From Bacillus infantis (GTDB taxonomy: Bacteria; Bacillota; Bacilli; Bacillales; Cytobacillaceae), in NCBI RefSeq assembly GCF_020171945.1, contig NZ_JAIVAP010000016.1, positions 41,792-105,791 on the forward strand: a stretch of DNA of 64,000 bases, read 5' to 3'. The notes under the pieces are model-generated. The model was not told the DNA's origin. It was given only the letters and a program-made list of their open reading frames with translations, and searched no databases. Made by a program: the position numbers and the translations under genes. Numbering within the stretch: position 1 is the stretch's first letter; every line of letters begins with the position of its first letter. Positions 8,572 to 15,610 of this stretch are shown here, one piece after another.

Positions 8572-8634
8572 GCCAAGGGGACAGGTCCCTTGGCTCTTTT
8601 GGGAATGGGCCATGGGGTCTGTCCCCCTGGCTCC
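8570..8634 (+). repeat. Palindromic repeat locus 2 (double unit)
   Basis: GAGCCAAGGGGAC / GGTCCCTTGGCTC hairpin with T4, then the inverted unit with GGGGTCTGTCCCC. Its first two bases belong to the DinB stop codon. Confidence 0.85.
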
Positions 8635-8665
8635 AAATGCCATAAGAATCTATTTGGGGGATATC

Positions 8666-8893
8666 TTGAGTACAAAAATTATCGTATTTCTACTTACTCT
8701 TTTCACCTTTCTCACATGGCTGTTCATCGCCATCTATTTTTCCGCAGAGAATAATTGGTGGTCTGTTCTTGAGGAGAGGAAAACCAGCTATGATACTGCT
8801 GCAGCTGGAGTGTCTTACGCGAAAGTCCTCATAGGCACAGGTCTATTTCTAGCTGCGGGAATCCTTTTGTACATGTTAATCCGCAGAAAATGA
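8666..8893 (+). CDS. Small two-helix membrane protein, unknown function
   Basis: 75 residues from TTG 8666 (TTTGGGGG site 6 bases upstream). Helix about residues 4-25 (IIVFLLTLFTFLTWLFIAIYF), loop with NNWW, second helix about 50-70 ending in RRK. A longer reading that starts at 8522 would translate repeat locus 2 and is rejected. Its stop codon TGA lies inside repeat locus 3. Confidence 0.65.
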   Translation: MSTKIIVFLLTLFTFLTWLFIAIYFSAENNWWSVLEERKTSYDTAAAGVSYAKVLIGTGLFLAAGILLYMLIRRK

Positions 8894-8955
8894 ACCAGGG
8901 GGACAGGTCCCTTGGCTCATTTTGAGGCTGGGCCACGGGACCTGACCCCGTGGCA
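8891..8955 (+). repeat. Palindromic repeat locus 3 (double unit)
   Basis: TGAACCAGGGGGAC / GGTCCCTTGGCTC, then GGGCCACGGGACC / GGACC-like inverted unit. It supplies the stop codon of the preceding ORF. Confidence 0.8.
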
Positions 8956-8972
8956 CGAAATGAGGAGATATT

Positions 8973-9431
8973 TTGGAGGATCAAATATCATATAAAATCT
9001 GGACGGTTGTCATGATCCAGGATGGAGATAAGGTGCTGCTGTTGGACAGGCAGCATGACCACTTCAAGGGCTTTCTTCCGCCGGGGGGCAGAGTAGAATT
9101 TCCTGAGAGCTTTACTGATGGAGCAATACGGGAAGTCAGGGAAGAAACCGGTCTTGAAGTGAGTAATCTTGTGTTTAAAGGGATTTCGGAGTTTGTGAAT
9201 CCTGCGAAAAATGAACGGTATATCATGATGAATTATTGGACGAAGGATTTTTCGGGAGAACTGCTGGAAAATCCGTCGGAAGGAGAACTGCATTGGGTCA
9301 GCATACAGGATGCGAAAAATTTGCCGATGCAGGATGATATCAAGATGAGATTTGGTTTGTTTTTTGAGCCGGGGACATTTGAGATCCAGAGTGTGTGGGA
9401 TGAGGAGAGGAATGGGCCGGGGCAATTATGA
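8973..9431 (+). CDS. Nudix hydrolase (MutT/8-oxo-dGTPase-like)
   Basis: 152 residues from a TTG start with a GAGGAG site 7 bases upstream. The Nudix box is complete: GGRVEFPESFTDGAIREVREETGLEV (G-x5-E-x7-REVREETGL), residues ~38-60. The preceding GFLPPGG is typical of MutT-like pyrophosphohydrolases acting on nucleotides. One of three Nudix genes within 11 kb. The stop is followed by repeat locus 4. Confidence 0.88.
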   Translation: MEDQISYKIWTVVMIQDGDKVLLLDRQHDHFKGFLPPGGRVEFPESFTDGAIREVREETGLEVSNLVFKGISEFVNPAKNERYIMMNYWTKDFSGELLENPSEGELHWVSIQDAKNLPMQDDIKMRFGLFFEPGTFEIQSVWDEERNGPGQL

Positions 9432-9446
9432 TTAAGAGAACATGAA

Positions 9447-9509
9447 GAGCCATGGGACAGGTCCCTTGGCTCTTTTTAAAACTGGGCCAGGGGGTCTGTC
9501 CCTGTGGCA
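9447..9509 (+). repeat. Palindromic repeat locus 4 (double unit)
   Basis: GAGCCATGGGAC / GTCCCTTGGCTC with T5, then inverted GGGCCAGGGGGTCTG unit. Confidence 0.85.
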
Positions 9510-9553
9510 AGTCAATAAAAAGAACAAAAAGCAGAAAAAAAATTTAATGTGAC

Positions 9554-9591
9554 AGGCGGGTTGATCCAGGAAGGAAAACCGCCTTTTTTAT
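9554..9591 (+). terminator. Rho-independent terminator
   Basis: Stem AGGCGGGTT / AACCGCCT around a purine-rich loop, followed by T6. Placed after repeat locus 4, before the RibD-C/DHFR-like gene. Confidence 0.7.
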
Positions 9592-9683
9592 TGAATCATT
9601 ATTCTATAAAAGTTGCTGTTTAGGTCAAGTGTCTTGTTGTTAAAATAATGGGGCAAATTTCCCCGTAGTTAGGATGGTGCATA

Positions 9684-10217
9684 ATGAAGAATCCGCGGAA
9701 CGTAGTACTCTTTATTGCTCAAAGCTTGGATGGTTACATTGCAACAAAAGAAGACTCATTAGATTGGTTATTTAAAGTTGAGGGTGAAGGTGATAATGGC
9801 TACTCGGAATTTTATGAAGAGGTTGACACAATCATAATGGGCAAAAGAACATATGACTGGATAATGAATTACGAAAAAGGTCAATTTCCATATAAAAATA
9901 AAAATTGTTACGTCTTTTCCAGATCTCAATTAGAAGATACAGCTGATGTTAAGTTTGTAAATGAAGATATTGTAAATTTCACTAATAGCCTTAAAAAAGA
10001 AGAAGGAAAAAATATTTGGGTAGTTGGCGGCGGAGACTTATTACATACGTTTTTTAAAGAAAAATTACTCGATGAACTGATTCTGACGACGGCTCCTTCC
10101 ATAATCGGAGATGGAATACCATTATTTAAACCCGGAAATTATCAGCTGGAATTAATTCTAAAAAGGACCCGAACCTTTAATCAATTTGTTGAAGTACATT
10201 ACACGGTTAAAAAATGA
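9684..10217 (+). CDS. Dihydrofolate-reductase-like RibD C-terminal-domain protein
   Basis: 177 residues, single RibD_C/DHFR-like domain. N-terminal NVVLFIAQSLDGYIATKEDSLDWL is the typical first strand plus active-site loop; IIMGKRTYDWI, VFSRSQ and the dinucleotide-binding IWVVGGGDLLHTFF (residues ~110-125) are in order, and TTAPSIIGDGIPLF near the C-terminus is characteristic of YyaP/YwjB-type proteins. Substrate unknown. Base composition is clearly more AT-rich than the flanking genes. RBS GGATGG is weak (about 8 bases upstream). Confidence 0.85.
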   Translation: MKNPRNVVLFIAQSLDGYIATKEDSLDWLFKVEGEGDNGYSEFYEEVDTIIMGKRTYDWIMNYEKGQFPYKNKNCYVFSRSQLEDTADVKFVNEDIVNFTNSLKKEEGKNIWVVGGGDLLHTFFKEKLLDELILTTAPSIIGDGIPLFKPGNYQLELILKRTRTFNQFVEVHYTVKK

Positions 10218-10219
10218 AT

Positions 10220-10282
10220 GAACCAAGGGGACAGGTCCCGTGGCTCCTTTTTAAGTTGGGCCACGGGACCTGTCCCCTTGGC
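10220..10282 (+). repeat. Palindromic repeat locus 5 (double unit)
   Basis: GAACCAAGGGGAC / GGTCCCGTGGCTC then GGGCCACGGGACC / TGTCCCCTTGGC. Starts 3 bases after the stop codon of the RibD-C-like gene. Confidence 0.85.
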
Positions 10283-10311
10283 TTGGGTGAATATAGAAGG
10301 AGGGAAAAACA

Positions 10312-10488
10312 ATGGAAGTGACGATTGGGTATTATATTTTCGGGTTACTTACTATATCATTTATGTTTTTCTTTGCTGTTGCATCACTCATAGGAGGTAC
10401 AAATGAGCCGTATAGAGACCTGTTACTAACTATTGCAGTTGGTCATTTTGTGATGTCAAAACTGATAGTAATAAAAAAGAAAGAATGA
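10312..10488 (+). CDS. 58-residue membrane protein, unknown function
   Basis: ATG at 10312 preceded by AGAAGGAGGG. The product starts MEVTIGYYIFGLLTISFMFF, with a first helix to about residue 27, a short NEPYRD loop, and a second helix (LLLTIAVGHFVMSKLIVI) ending in KKKE. The stop codon TGA is the first part of repeat locus 6 (TGAGCCACGG). No family recognised; the strong ribosome site and two clean helices argue that it is real. Confidence 0.65.
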   Translation: MEVTIGYYIFGLLTISFMFFFAVASLIGGTNEPYRDLLLTIAVGHFVMSKLIVIKKKE

Positions 10489-10512
10489 GCCACGGGACTT
10501 GTCCCTGTGGCA
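10487..10512 (+). repeat. Palindromic repeat locus 6 (single unit)
   Basis: GAGCCACGGGAC / GTCCCTGTGGC without the second unit; overlaps the stop codon of the 58-residue ORF. Confidence 0.75.
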
Positions 10513-10532
10513 TGTTAAAGGGGGAGCTTAAG

Positions 10533-11018
10533 ATGAATATTACCATTCGTAATATGCATTACGGAGATACAAAACAAGTTCAAGGTATTGCGAAAACAAC
10601 TTGGAATGCCACATATGGGGGCATAATCCCCTTAGAAGTTCAGAATAATTTCATCAAATTAAATTATAGTGAAGAAAGTTTGAAACAACGTATAGAACGT
10701 TCTATTGTATATGTTGCAGAGGTTGATGGGAAAGTTGTCGGTTTCGCAAATTTTTCTACAGTAAGGAATGGTGGAAAGGTAGAATTGGCGGCTATCTATC
10801 TTTATCCAGAATTCCAGGGCAGAGGGATTGGCACCGCTTTGATACAACAAGCAGTTAATGAACTAGTAGGTATAAAAGAAATTTATATAAACGTTGAAAA
10901 AGATAATAAGATTGGCATGTACTTTTATAAAGCTAAAGGGTTTGAAATAGTTAAAGAATATGAAAAAGAATTTGATGGACATATCTTAAAACAAGTACGA
11001 ATGGTCAAAATAGTTTAA
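10533..11018 (+). CDS. GNAT-family N-acetyltransferase
   Basis: 161 residues. GNAT fold: N-terminal ITIRNMHYGDTKQVQGIAKTTW, beta strands VYVAEVDGKVVGFANF, acetyl-CoA motif A LYPEFQGRGIGTALIQQAV (Q/R-x-x-G-x-G/A, residues ~90-100), and C-terminal YFYKAKGFEIVKEYEKEF. Acceptor substrate unknown. The start at 10533 has AAAGGGGGAG upstream; the longer reading from 10485 would translate a repeat unit. AT-rich like its neighbours at 9.7-11.6 kb. Confidence 0.87.
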   Translation: MNITIRNMHYGDTKQVQGIAKTTWNATYGGIIPLEVQNNFIKLNYSEESLKQRIERSIVYVAEVDGKVVGFANFSTVRNGGKVELAAIYLYPEFQGRGIGTALIQQAVNELVGIKEIYINVEKDNKIGMYFYKAKGFEIVKEYEKEFDGHILKQVRMVKIV

Positions 11019-11054
11019 TTGCTAACGGGGGATTATGCTGCAGCTGCCAAACTA

Positions 11055-11080
11055 GAGCCACGGGACCTGTCCCCGTGGCA
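11055..11080 (+). repeat. Palindromic repeat locus 7 (single unit)
   Basis: GAGCCACGGGACC / TGTCCCCGTGGC. Confidence 0.75.
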
Positions 11081-11128
11081 CACAATAAAAGCATCGAGTT
11101 AATAATCGGTAAAGAAATTTTTAGATCT

Positions 11129-11153
11129 GCTGCCAAACGAGGCAGCTTTTCTT
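11129..11153 (+). terminator. Rho-independent terminator
   Basis: Stem GCTGCC / GGCAGC, loop AAACGA, then TTTTCTT. Confidence 0.65.
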
Positions 11154-11250
11154 ATATAACAAACGGGGCCAAAATGTTTAACAAGGCATTGATTGAATTG
11201 TAACTATTTTGAAGTTACTTCGTCTGTTTATTTACACAAGGGGGTATCAA

Positions 11251-11631
11251 ATGAAATTGACAAAAATCTTGTTTTCTATAGGTATTTTGTTTATTTTCTT
11301 AGTTGGATGCAATAGCGGTTTTATTGACAATCCAGCTAAAGGTAACCCGACTCCAAAAGACTTTCTTGAAAATGAAAGTGCTGATATATTTCTTCTTGAT
11401 GAGATTGTTTATTCTAATGCCGAAGATGTTGAATGGGTTTCTGATTTGGAATATCAATTAGGTGAACAAATCGGAGAAATAACTAAACAAACAGATAGGG
11501 CCCGCAGTTTTAAAAACGGTACTGCAAATAAATTACCTGTTGGAACTAAGATTTATGAAACTGACACTCCAGCATATATTGCAAAAGTAGATAGGAAGGA
11601 AATACCATATTTAAAAATGCTTGAAGGTTGA
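11251..11631 (+). CDS. Hypothetical lipoprotein, paralogue of the one at 21105
   Basis: 126 residues. Signal peptide with lipobox LVGC (Cys ~22), then a small domain with ADIFLLDEIVYSNAEDVEWV, LGEQIGEI and the block NGTANKLPVGTKIYE. The same order and key blocks occur in the lipoprotein at 21105 (ADIFQYEGVIYQT, QIGEI, NGMSNKLPVGVKIF), so the two are paralogues about 10 kb apart. No known function. The ATG at 11251 has AAGGGGGT upstream; the ATG at 11209 has none. Confidence 0.78.
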   Translation: MKLTKILFSIGILFIFLVGCNSGFIDNPAKGNPTPKDFLENESADIFLLDEIVYSNAEDVEWVSDLEYQLGEQIGEITKQTDRARSFKNGTANKLPVGTKIYETDTPAYIAKVDRKEIPYLKMLEG

Positions 11632-11649
11632 ATGTTTTGTCCAGGTTAT

Positions 11650-11750
11650 GAGCCACGGGGACAGGTACCGTGGCTCACTTTTGAGACTGAGCCACGGGGT
11701 CTGTCCCCTTGGTAGCCACCCTTGGTAGTCACAAGGCCTGTCTCCATGGC
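11650..11750 (+). repeat. Palindromic repeat locus 8 (double unit plus degenerate third)
   Basis: GAGCCACGGGGAC / GGTACCGTGGCTC, then GAGCCACGGGGTCTGTCCCC, then decayed copies (GGTAGCCACC, GGCCTGTCTCCATGGC). The longest 8-21 kb member. Confidence 0.75.
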
Positions 11751-11761
11751 ATACGTTATCG

Positions 11762-12229
11762 TTAAGTACTCTTTTTATTTCTATATGGTTCAACCAACAT
11801 AAATTGATATAAATAGTTAAGGACTGATACTGCAACGCTTAATAGGAAGAGCTGTTTCCGACTCATTCGTACCATTTTATAAATGCGCAGCTTTGCTGCT
11901 ATTGTCGTCAGGGGATAGGCAAATAAGTAGTCAGCAAAGATGTTACTTAATAAGTACAGCCAAAACCTTCCGAATGTCAGCTTAAAGATCCAGAAATTAA
12001 TTATAGAAAAAGCGCCAAAAACGAAAGAGATATCTGTTGCTAAGTTTGGGATTAATGGTTTTCTAACCTTCCACCATTTTAATTTTTTAGATAATTCACT
12101 AATAAGGGCAATAATCAAGTCACTAAAAATAATGGTTGGCAGGAAACGAAGGAAGGTCTTTTTTCCAAGTTTCACTACAGTTAACCAAGGCAGAACGAGT
12201 AACAAAACCATTTTCCAATCTCGTCTCAT
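11762..12229 (-). CDS. Hypothetical membrane protein
   Basis: 155 residues with four hydrophobic regions (residues ~5-20, ~27-45, ~65-115 as two adjacent helices, ~130-150) and a very basic character. The ATG at 12229 has AAGGGGTGGG 5-14 bases upstream and starts MRRDWKMVLLL. Opposite in direction to the genes around it, AT-rich, and boxed in by repeat loci 8 and 9. Family not recognised. Confidence 0.65.
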   Translation of the reverse strand: MRRDWKMVLLLVLPWLTVVKLGKKTFLRFLPTIIFSDLIIALISELSKKLKWWKVRKPLIPNLATDISFVFGAFSIINFWIFKLTFGRFWLYLLSNIFADYLFAYPLTTIAAKLRIYKMVRMSRKQLFLLSVAVSVLNYLYQFMLVEPYRNKKST

Positions 12230-12329
12230 CCGAACCCACCCCTTGGTAAGAAAAATAGTATATTCCACATAGGAACATTTTTATCTTTACCTAAAATTTT
12301 TTGAATATACGGTTGCTGCTGCTATTGTA

Positions 12330-12387
12330 GAGCCAGGGGGACAGGTACCATGGCTCACTTTGAGCCAAGGGGTCTGTCCCCCTGGCA
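12330..12387 (+). repeat. Palindromic repeat locus 9 (double unit), fused to a truncated gene
   Basis: GAGCCAGGGGGAC / GGTACCATGGCTC then GAGCCAAGGGGTCTGTCCCCCTGG, read as two adjoining units. Its last bases run straight into coding sequence of the truncated NTF2-like gene. Confidence 0.8.
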
Positions 12388-12679
12388 TATTGGTCCTGGT
12401 TTCCGCCATCATAATCCTTATTTCCGCGGTGATGCTGAATCGCTTATGATCGCAATGGAAGAGAGCGCTGCCCAAAATCCCGATAAAACTCTTGAGGTAA
12501 AACGGAGTATTGAAGAGAATGACATTGTTGCTGTCCACTCCCATGTTAAGCAAGACCGGGATGATATTGGCGGGGCTGTTGTACATATTTTTCGTTTTCA
12601 TAAAGGCATGATCGCCGAGCTGTGGGATATTGGACAGGCAGTACCGGAGGATTCTCCCAATGAGAATGGGGTGTTTTAA
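12386..12679 (+). pseudogene. 5'-truncated SnoaL/NTF2-like protein
   Basis: From IGPGFRHHNPYF (12389 on) to the end the frame is a good NTF2-like/SnoaL-type protein, with VAVHSHVKQ, VHIFRFHKGMIAELWDIGQ and a PNENGVF tail. The N-terminal ~25-30 residues expected for the first helices are absent; coding sequence begins exactly where repeat locus 9 stops. An ATG inside the repeat (12350, with GGGGG upstream) could yield a chimeric protein with a repeat-derived head, but no normal start exists. Best read as a gene that lost its 5' end at the repeat. Confidence 0.7.
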
Positions 12680-12701
12680 CAGAATCTGTCCTGCAGCAAA
12701 T

Positions 12702-12744
12702 AAAAAGGTGCCCAGCCCGACAAGGGAAAGGCGCCTTTTGTTTT
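12702..12744 (+). terminator. Rho-independent terminator
   Basis: Stem AAAAGGTGCC / GGCGCCTTTT, loop of 17 bases, T-rich tail. Confidence 0.75.
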
Positions 12745-12819
12745 ATCTAGTGAGAGCTACAGGGACAGGAGTAATACAGTTTTGCCTGAGGGCCAAACTC
12801 TGCCTCACCATTCCAGCCC

Positions 12820-14040
12820 TTACTCAGCAAGCCTCATCTCTTGTCTTTGTTTCATTGCTGCAGGCCGGATCCATGCTATATCACCTTTATGTTCTGATTG
12901 TTCCTTCAAGTGATCCTGGATGTTCCGAATATGTTCCGCCATTGTCGTTACAGTCATATCAAGCTCCATCAGATGGGTCTGCTGCTCCATGGTCAGTTCA
13001 GATGAACCCATTGTTTTATGGCTCAAACTTTCTGTAATCTGCAGTACTTGCTGCATCAGGTCGATGAGACGCTGATTTTCCACTTCAACCTCAGTTGAGT
13101 CGCGTTTGATTTCATTCGATTGCAGTGCAAGTGTATTGATGCTCGAAATAACTCCATCGAAGATGTCCATCATTTGTAAGCTCTTTTCTTTTCCTTCTTC
13201 CAATATTTTCACATTCGAACTATACGATTTTTCTTGTTCTTCTATGTTTCTATTTACATCAGTAACGATGGTGTCGATCGTTTCAGCACTTTGTTTTACC
13301 TGAACGGATAGCTTGCGTATTTCACCGGCAACAACCCCGAAGCCAGCACCATTGGCACCGGCACGCGCAGCTTCAATGGAAGCATTCAAGGAGAGGAGGT
13401 TGGTCTGGTTGGATATGTATTCAATGCTGCTCAGTGCTTTCGTAACCTCCTTCATCTTTTCAAGCAGCTGCTGATTATAGTCCCCGAACTCATTAGTGAT
13501 TGCTATGATTTTAGAAAAAACAACACTGAAATCGTCGACTTTCAGTTTCCCCTCATTTGATAATAATGTGACGTCGGCTGTTGTGGAGTTGGTGACTTCA
13601 ATAATGGCATCTAAATTTTGGATCATTCCATTGATTTTGCCTAATTGATCTCCAAAGTACGTAATCAGATCATGCTGTTTTTGAATATCCTGTACCATGT
13701 CCATGAGCTGGCCGCCTGTCATTTCAGAAGAACTGCTTACCTGACCAGCCATAGAAACAAGGTGTTCACTATGTGCTTCAAGGTGCCGCAGCTCTTCCAG
13801 GGAATCCTGAATCGGGGTGTGGTCTGCTGTGTCTGCTACAGACAATTCCACGTTCTCCGTATTCTTTTGTTTCATTGCCGAGAGGCAGCCAAGGACGGCG
13901 GCAGCTGTAATGACCGTGTTTCCGGCAAGAGATAGAAGAAATGAATTCACATAGTGGCTGAATAAGGAAATCAGCAAAGAAACCAGGAGGATTGAAACTA
14001 TCATCCAAAAAATTCTTTTCTCCAGGAGGAATGCTTTCAT
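12820..14040 (-). CDS. Methyl-accepting chemotaxis protein without an extracellular sensor domain
   Basis: 406 residues. Two adjacent N-terminal helices (about residues 11-30 and 35-53) leave almost no outside loop. A long coiled coil follows, with the highly conserved MCP signalling hairpin ISNQTNLLSLNASIEAARAG and GFGVVAGEIRKLS (residues ~210-250). It should therefore drive CheA/CheW, but it has no ligand-binding domain of its own. Its ATG overlaps the stop of the RibU-like gene (ATGA), so the two are translationally coupled, and a DICT-domain gene lies upstream in the same operon. The signal may come from one of these partners (inference). Confidence 0.9.
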   Translation of the reverse strand: MKAFLLEKRIFWMIVSILLVSLLISLFSHYVNSFLLSLAGNTVITAAAVLGCLSAMKQKNTENVELSVADTADHTPIQDSLEELRHLEAHSEHLVSMAGQVSSSSEMTGGQLMDMVQDIQKQHDLITYFGDQLGKINGMIQNLDAIIEVTNSTTADVTLLSNEGKLKVDDFSVVFSKIIAITNEFGDYNQQLLEKMKEVTKALSSIEYISNQTNLLSLNASIEAARAGANGAGFGVVAGEIRKLSVQVKQSAETIDTIVTDVNRNIEEQEKSYSSNVKILEEGKEKSLQMMDIFDGVISSINTLALQSNEIKRDSTEVEVENQRLIDLMQQVLQITESLSHKTMGSSELTMEQQTHLMELDMTVTTMAEHIRNIQDHLKEQSEHKGDIAWIRPAAMKQRQEMRLAE

Positions 14041-14633
14041 ACTGCAAGGCTCCTTCTTTGTAAAATTCGCTGGACTCTAAAGGCAAATGGCAGTCCGATT
14101 GAATACACCACAAAAATTTTAATAAGATTAAATGGAATAATAATGAGCAGCACCGCTGTTTCAAAATCCTTCACAAGCGGGTTGGCATCTGTAAAAGATG
14201 TCAGATACTGATCCATACTCAATCCAAGCAGGTTCATAATAGCCGGCAGGATAAAGTAATAGTTCAGCAGGTACATGCTCATGAGGAAAACACTGATAGA
14301 AAGGGCAAAGCTTAACCAGTTCAATTTTTTCTGGTAATGGTAAAATGCCCCTATCATTCCTACAATGATGGCACCAGAGCTGAAATTGGCAATCTGGTTG
14401 ATTGGCAGGCCAACATAGCTTCCATGTGTTAAGTATTCAATGACATTCTTCAAGAATTGAACGAGGATCCCTGCAGCCGGACCCATTGTAATAGCACCGA
14501 TTAAAGCGGGAACATCACTGACATCAAGCGTTAAGAAAACAGGGAAAAAAGGAAGCGGGACCTTGAATAAGTATAAAATCAGGCTGAGTGCTGTTAAAAT
14601 GCCAATCGACGCCATTCTTTGAATACGTGACAT
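14037..14633 (-). CDS. ECF transporter S component, RibU-like
   Basis: 198 residues, six hydrophobic segments. LYLFKVPLPFFPVFLTLDVSDVPALIGA and the following MGPAAGILVQFLKNVIEYLTHGSYVGLPINQIANF are the typical order of RibU-type riboflavin-binding S components (PFFP, D-x-S-D-x-P, MGP-x-x-G). In ECF importers the S component binds the vitamin and docks on a shared EcfT/A module; none is encoded here. Start 14633 has AAAGGAG 8 bases upstream. Preceded by a hairpin terminator (14660-14683) that may reduce readthrough from the DICT gene. Thiamin or another flavin-like ligand cannot be excluded. Confidence 0.85.
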   Translation of the reverse strand: MSRIQRMASIGILTALSLILYLFKVPLPFFPVFLTLDVSDVPALIGAITMGPAAGILVQFLKNVIEYLTHGSYVGLPINQIANFSSGAIIVGMIGAFYHYQKKLNWLSFALSISVFLMSMYLLNYYFILPAIMNLLGLSMDQYLTSFTDANPLVKDFETAVLLIIIPFNLIKIFVVYSIGLPFAFRVQRILQRRSLAV

Positions 14634-14658
14634 ATGTAAAACTCCTTTATTCATGATA

Positions 14659-14684
14659 AAAGGGCAGCACTAAGGCTACCCTTG
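14659..14684 (-). terminator. Intercistronic terminator/attenuator between the DICT and RibU-like genes
   Basis: Minus-strand stem AAGGGTAGC / GCTGCCCTT (one mismatch) followed by TTTTATC. Sits in the 55-base gap between the two genes. Confidence 0.65.
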
Positions 14685-14688
14685 CGGC

Positions 14689-15237
14689 TTAACCGATGAC
14701 TGAAAGTCCAAGATGAGGTGTTAATAGTTTCGTTGCATTTGCGATGATTTGCGGATTTGAAGTCTTAACCCCTTTAAACTTTCGCCCTTCTTCCACCTCG
14801 TGTACGCCAAACCCTTCCATGTCATAAGCAACCATCATAGATTTGAATACCGGGCTGTCAATAATGAGGAACCACTCGCGCATCAATTCGCTGTTTTTTG
14901 GAAGTTCAATATAATGAATGCCATCTGATGGATCCATAGCCGCATCATTCTCACCAAAAATATGAACGTTAGAGTACTCGGCCATAGCCTGGAAACGATC
15001 CAGCACGTTCTTTGTGCGCGAGAACTTTTGAAAGCCTGCATAAACATTTCCTTTAAGCTTCTTTGTAAGGACGATGTTCTCCATCATTAAGCACATATAC
15101 TCCAGCTGGGGCACTTTAGTCTCATACTTTAAAGACTGCGCATTCAACTGGCTCAAAGGTGCATTGTCGAGCTTTTGGGTCTCTCCCTCAACCTGGCCAA
15201 AGCATTCTCTAAACAAAGATAACTTTTTTAACTCCAT
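14689..15237 (-). CDS. DICT sensory domain protein
   Basis: 182 residues, essentially a single DICT domain: KKLKGNVYAGFQKFSRTKNVLDRFQAMAEYSNVHIFGEND (residues ~60-98) matches the family core of an F-Q-x-F strand, a R-Y-x-x-L-like helix and a hydrophobic strand ending GE, and IHYIELPKNSELMREWFLIIDSP follows. The domain is named for its presence with diguanylate cyclases and two-component proteins and is thought to bind or sense a ligand; the ligand is unknown. RBS AGGAGGAG 6 bases before the ATG. First gene of an operon with the RibU-like S component and the MCP. Confidence 0.75.
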   Translation of the reverse strand: MELKKLSLFRECFGQVEGETQKLDNAPLSQLNAQSLKYETKVPQLEYMCLMMENIVLTKKLKGNVYAGFQKFSRTKNVLDRFQAMAEYSNVHIFGENDAAMDPSDGIHYIELPKNSELMREWFLIIDSPVFKSMMVAYDMEGFGVHEVEEGRKFKGVKTSNPQIIANATKLLTPHLGLSVIG

Positions 15238-15312
15238 AAAAAATCTCCTCCTGAAAATGTGTAATCAGTTCAATTGAACCACGAAAAAAGAACTAGTAAT
15301 AAGGCAAAAAAA

Positions 15313-15334
15313 GTAGTCCGCTTCAGCGTGGACT
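15313..15334 (-). promoter_or_regulatory. Leader hairpin with T run upstream of the DICT gene
   Basis: On the minus strand, AGTCCACGC-TGAA-GCGGACT forms a 7-bp stem with a two-base bulge and is followed by ACTTTTTTT, like a terminator, about 80 bases before the DICT start. A G-rich stretch (AAAGGAGGGAGGGAG) lies further upstream. It could be an attenuator, or the terminator of an untranslated upstream transcript. Confidence 0.5.
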
Positions 15335-15468
15335 ATGCTGGGGTATGTATGAAAAGTATGTATTATTTCTTTCGCTAAATCTTTACCTTACTAAACTCCC
15401 TCCCTCCTTTACCACGTTTAAAACTAATTCAAACACAAAAATGAAAAAAACTGAAATTTGAATGTTCT

Positions 15469-15532
15469 GAGCCAGGGGGACAGGTCCCTTGGCTCTTTTT
15501 GAAGCTGGGCCATGGGGTCTGTCCCCTTGGCA
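15469..15532 (+). repeat. Palindromic repeat locus 10 (double unit)
   Basis: GAGCCAGGGGGAC / GGTCCCTTGGCTC with T5, then inverted GGGCCATGGGGTCTG unit. Confidence 0.85.
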
Positions 15533-15610
15533 TACCAAAGGCGCCTTTTTGGTTTTCCCTGGAAGTAGTGTGGTAAATAATAAAGATTAACTAAAGCGGG
15601 GAGGCATTCT

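Noticed and set aside
10218..10406. 62-codon ORF with a GDRSRGSF start
   Set aside because: Its first part is translation of repeat locus 5; the real ORF in this place is the 58-residue frame at 10312.
7975..12387. CRISPR-like interpretation of the GAGCC repeats
   Set aside because: Units are self-complementary, spaced irregularly by whole genes and have no uniform spacers or cas genes.
14655..15440. FMN riboswitch for the RibU-like gene
   Set aside because: No conserved RFN-element segments seen; the leader is too short.
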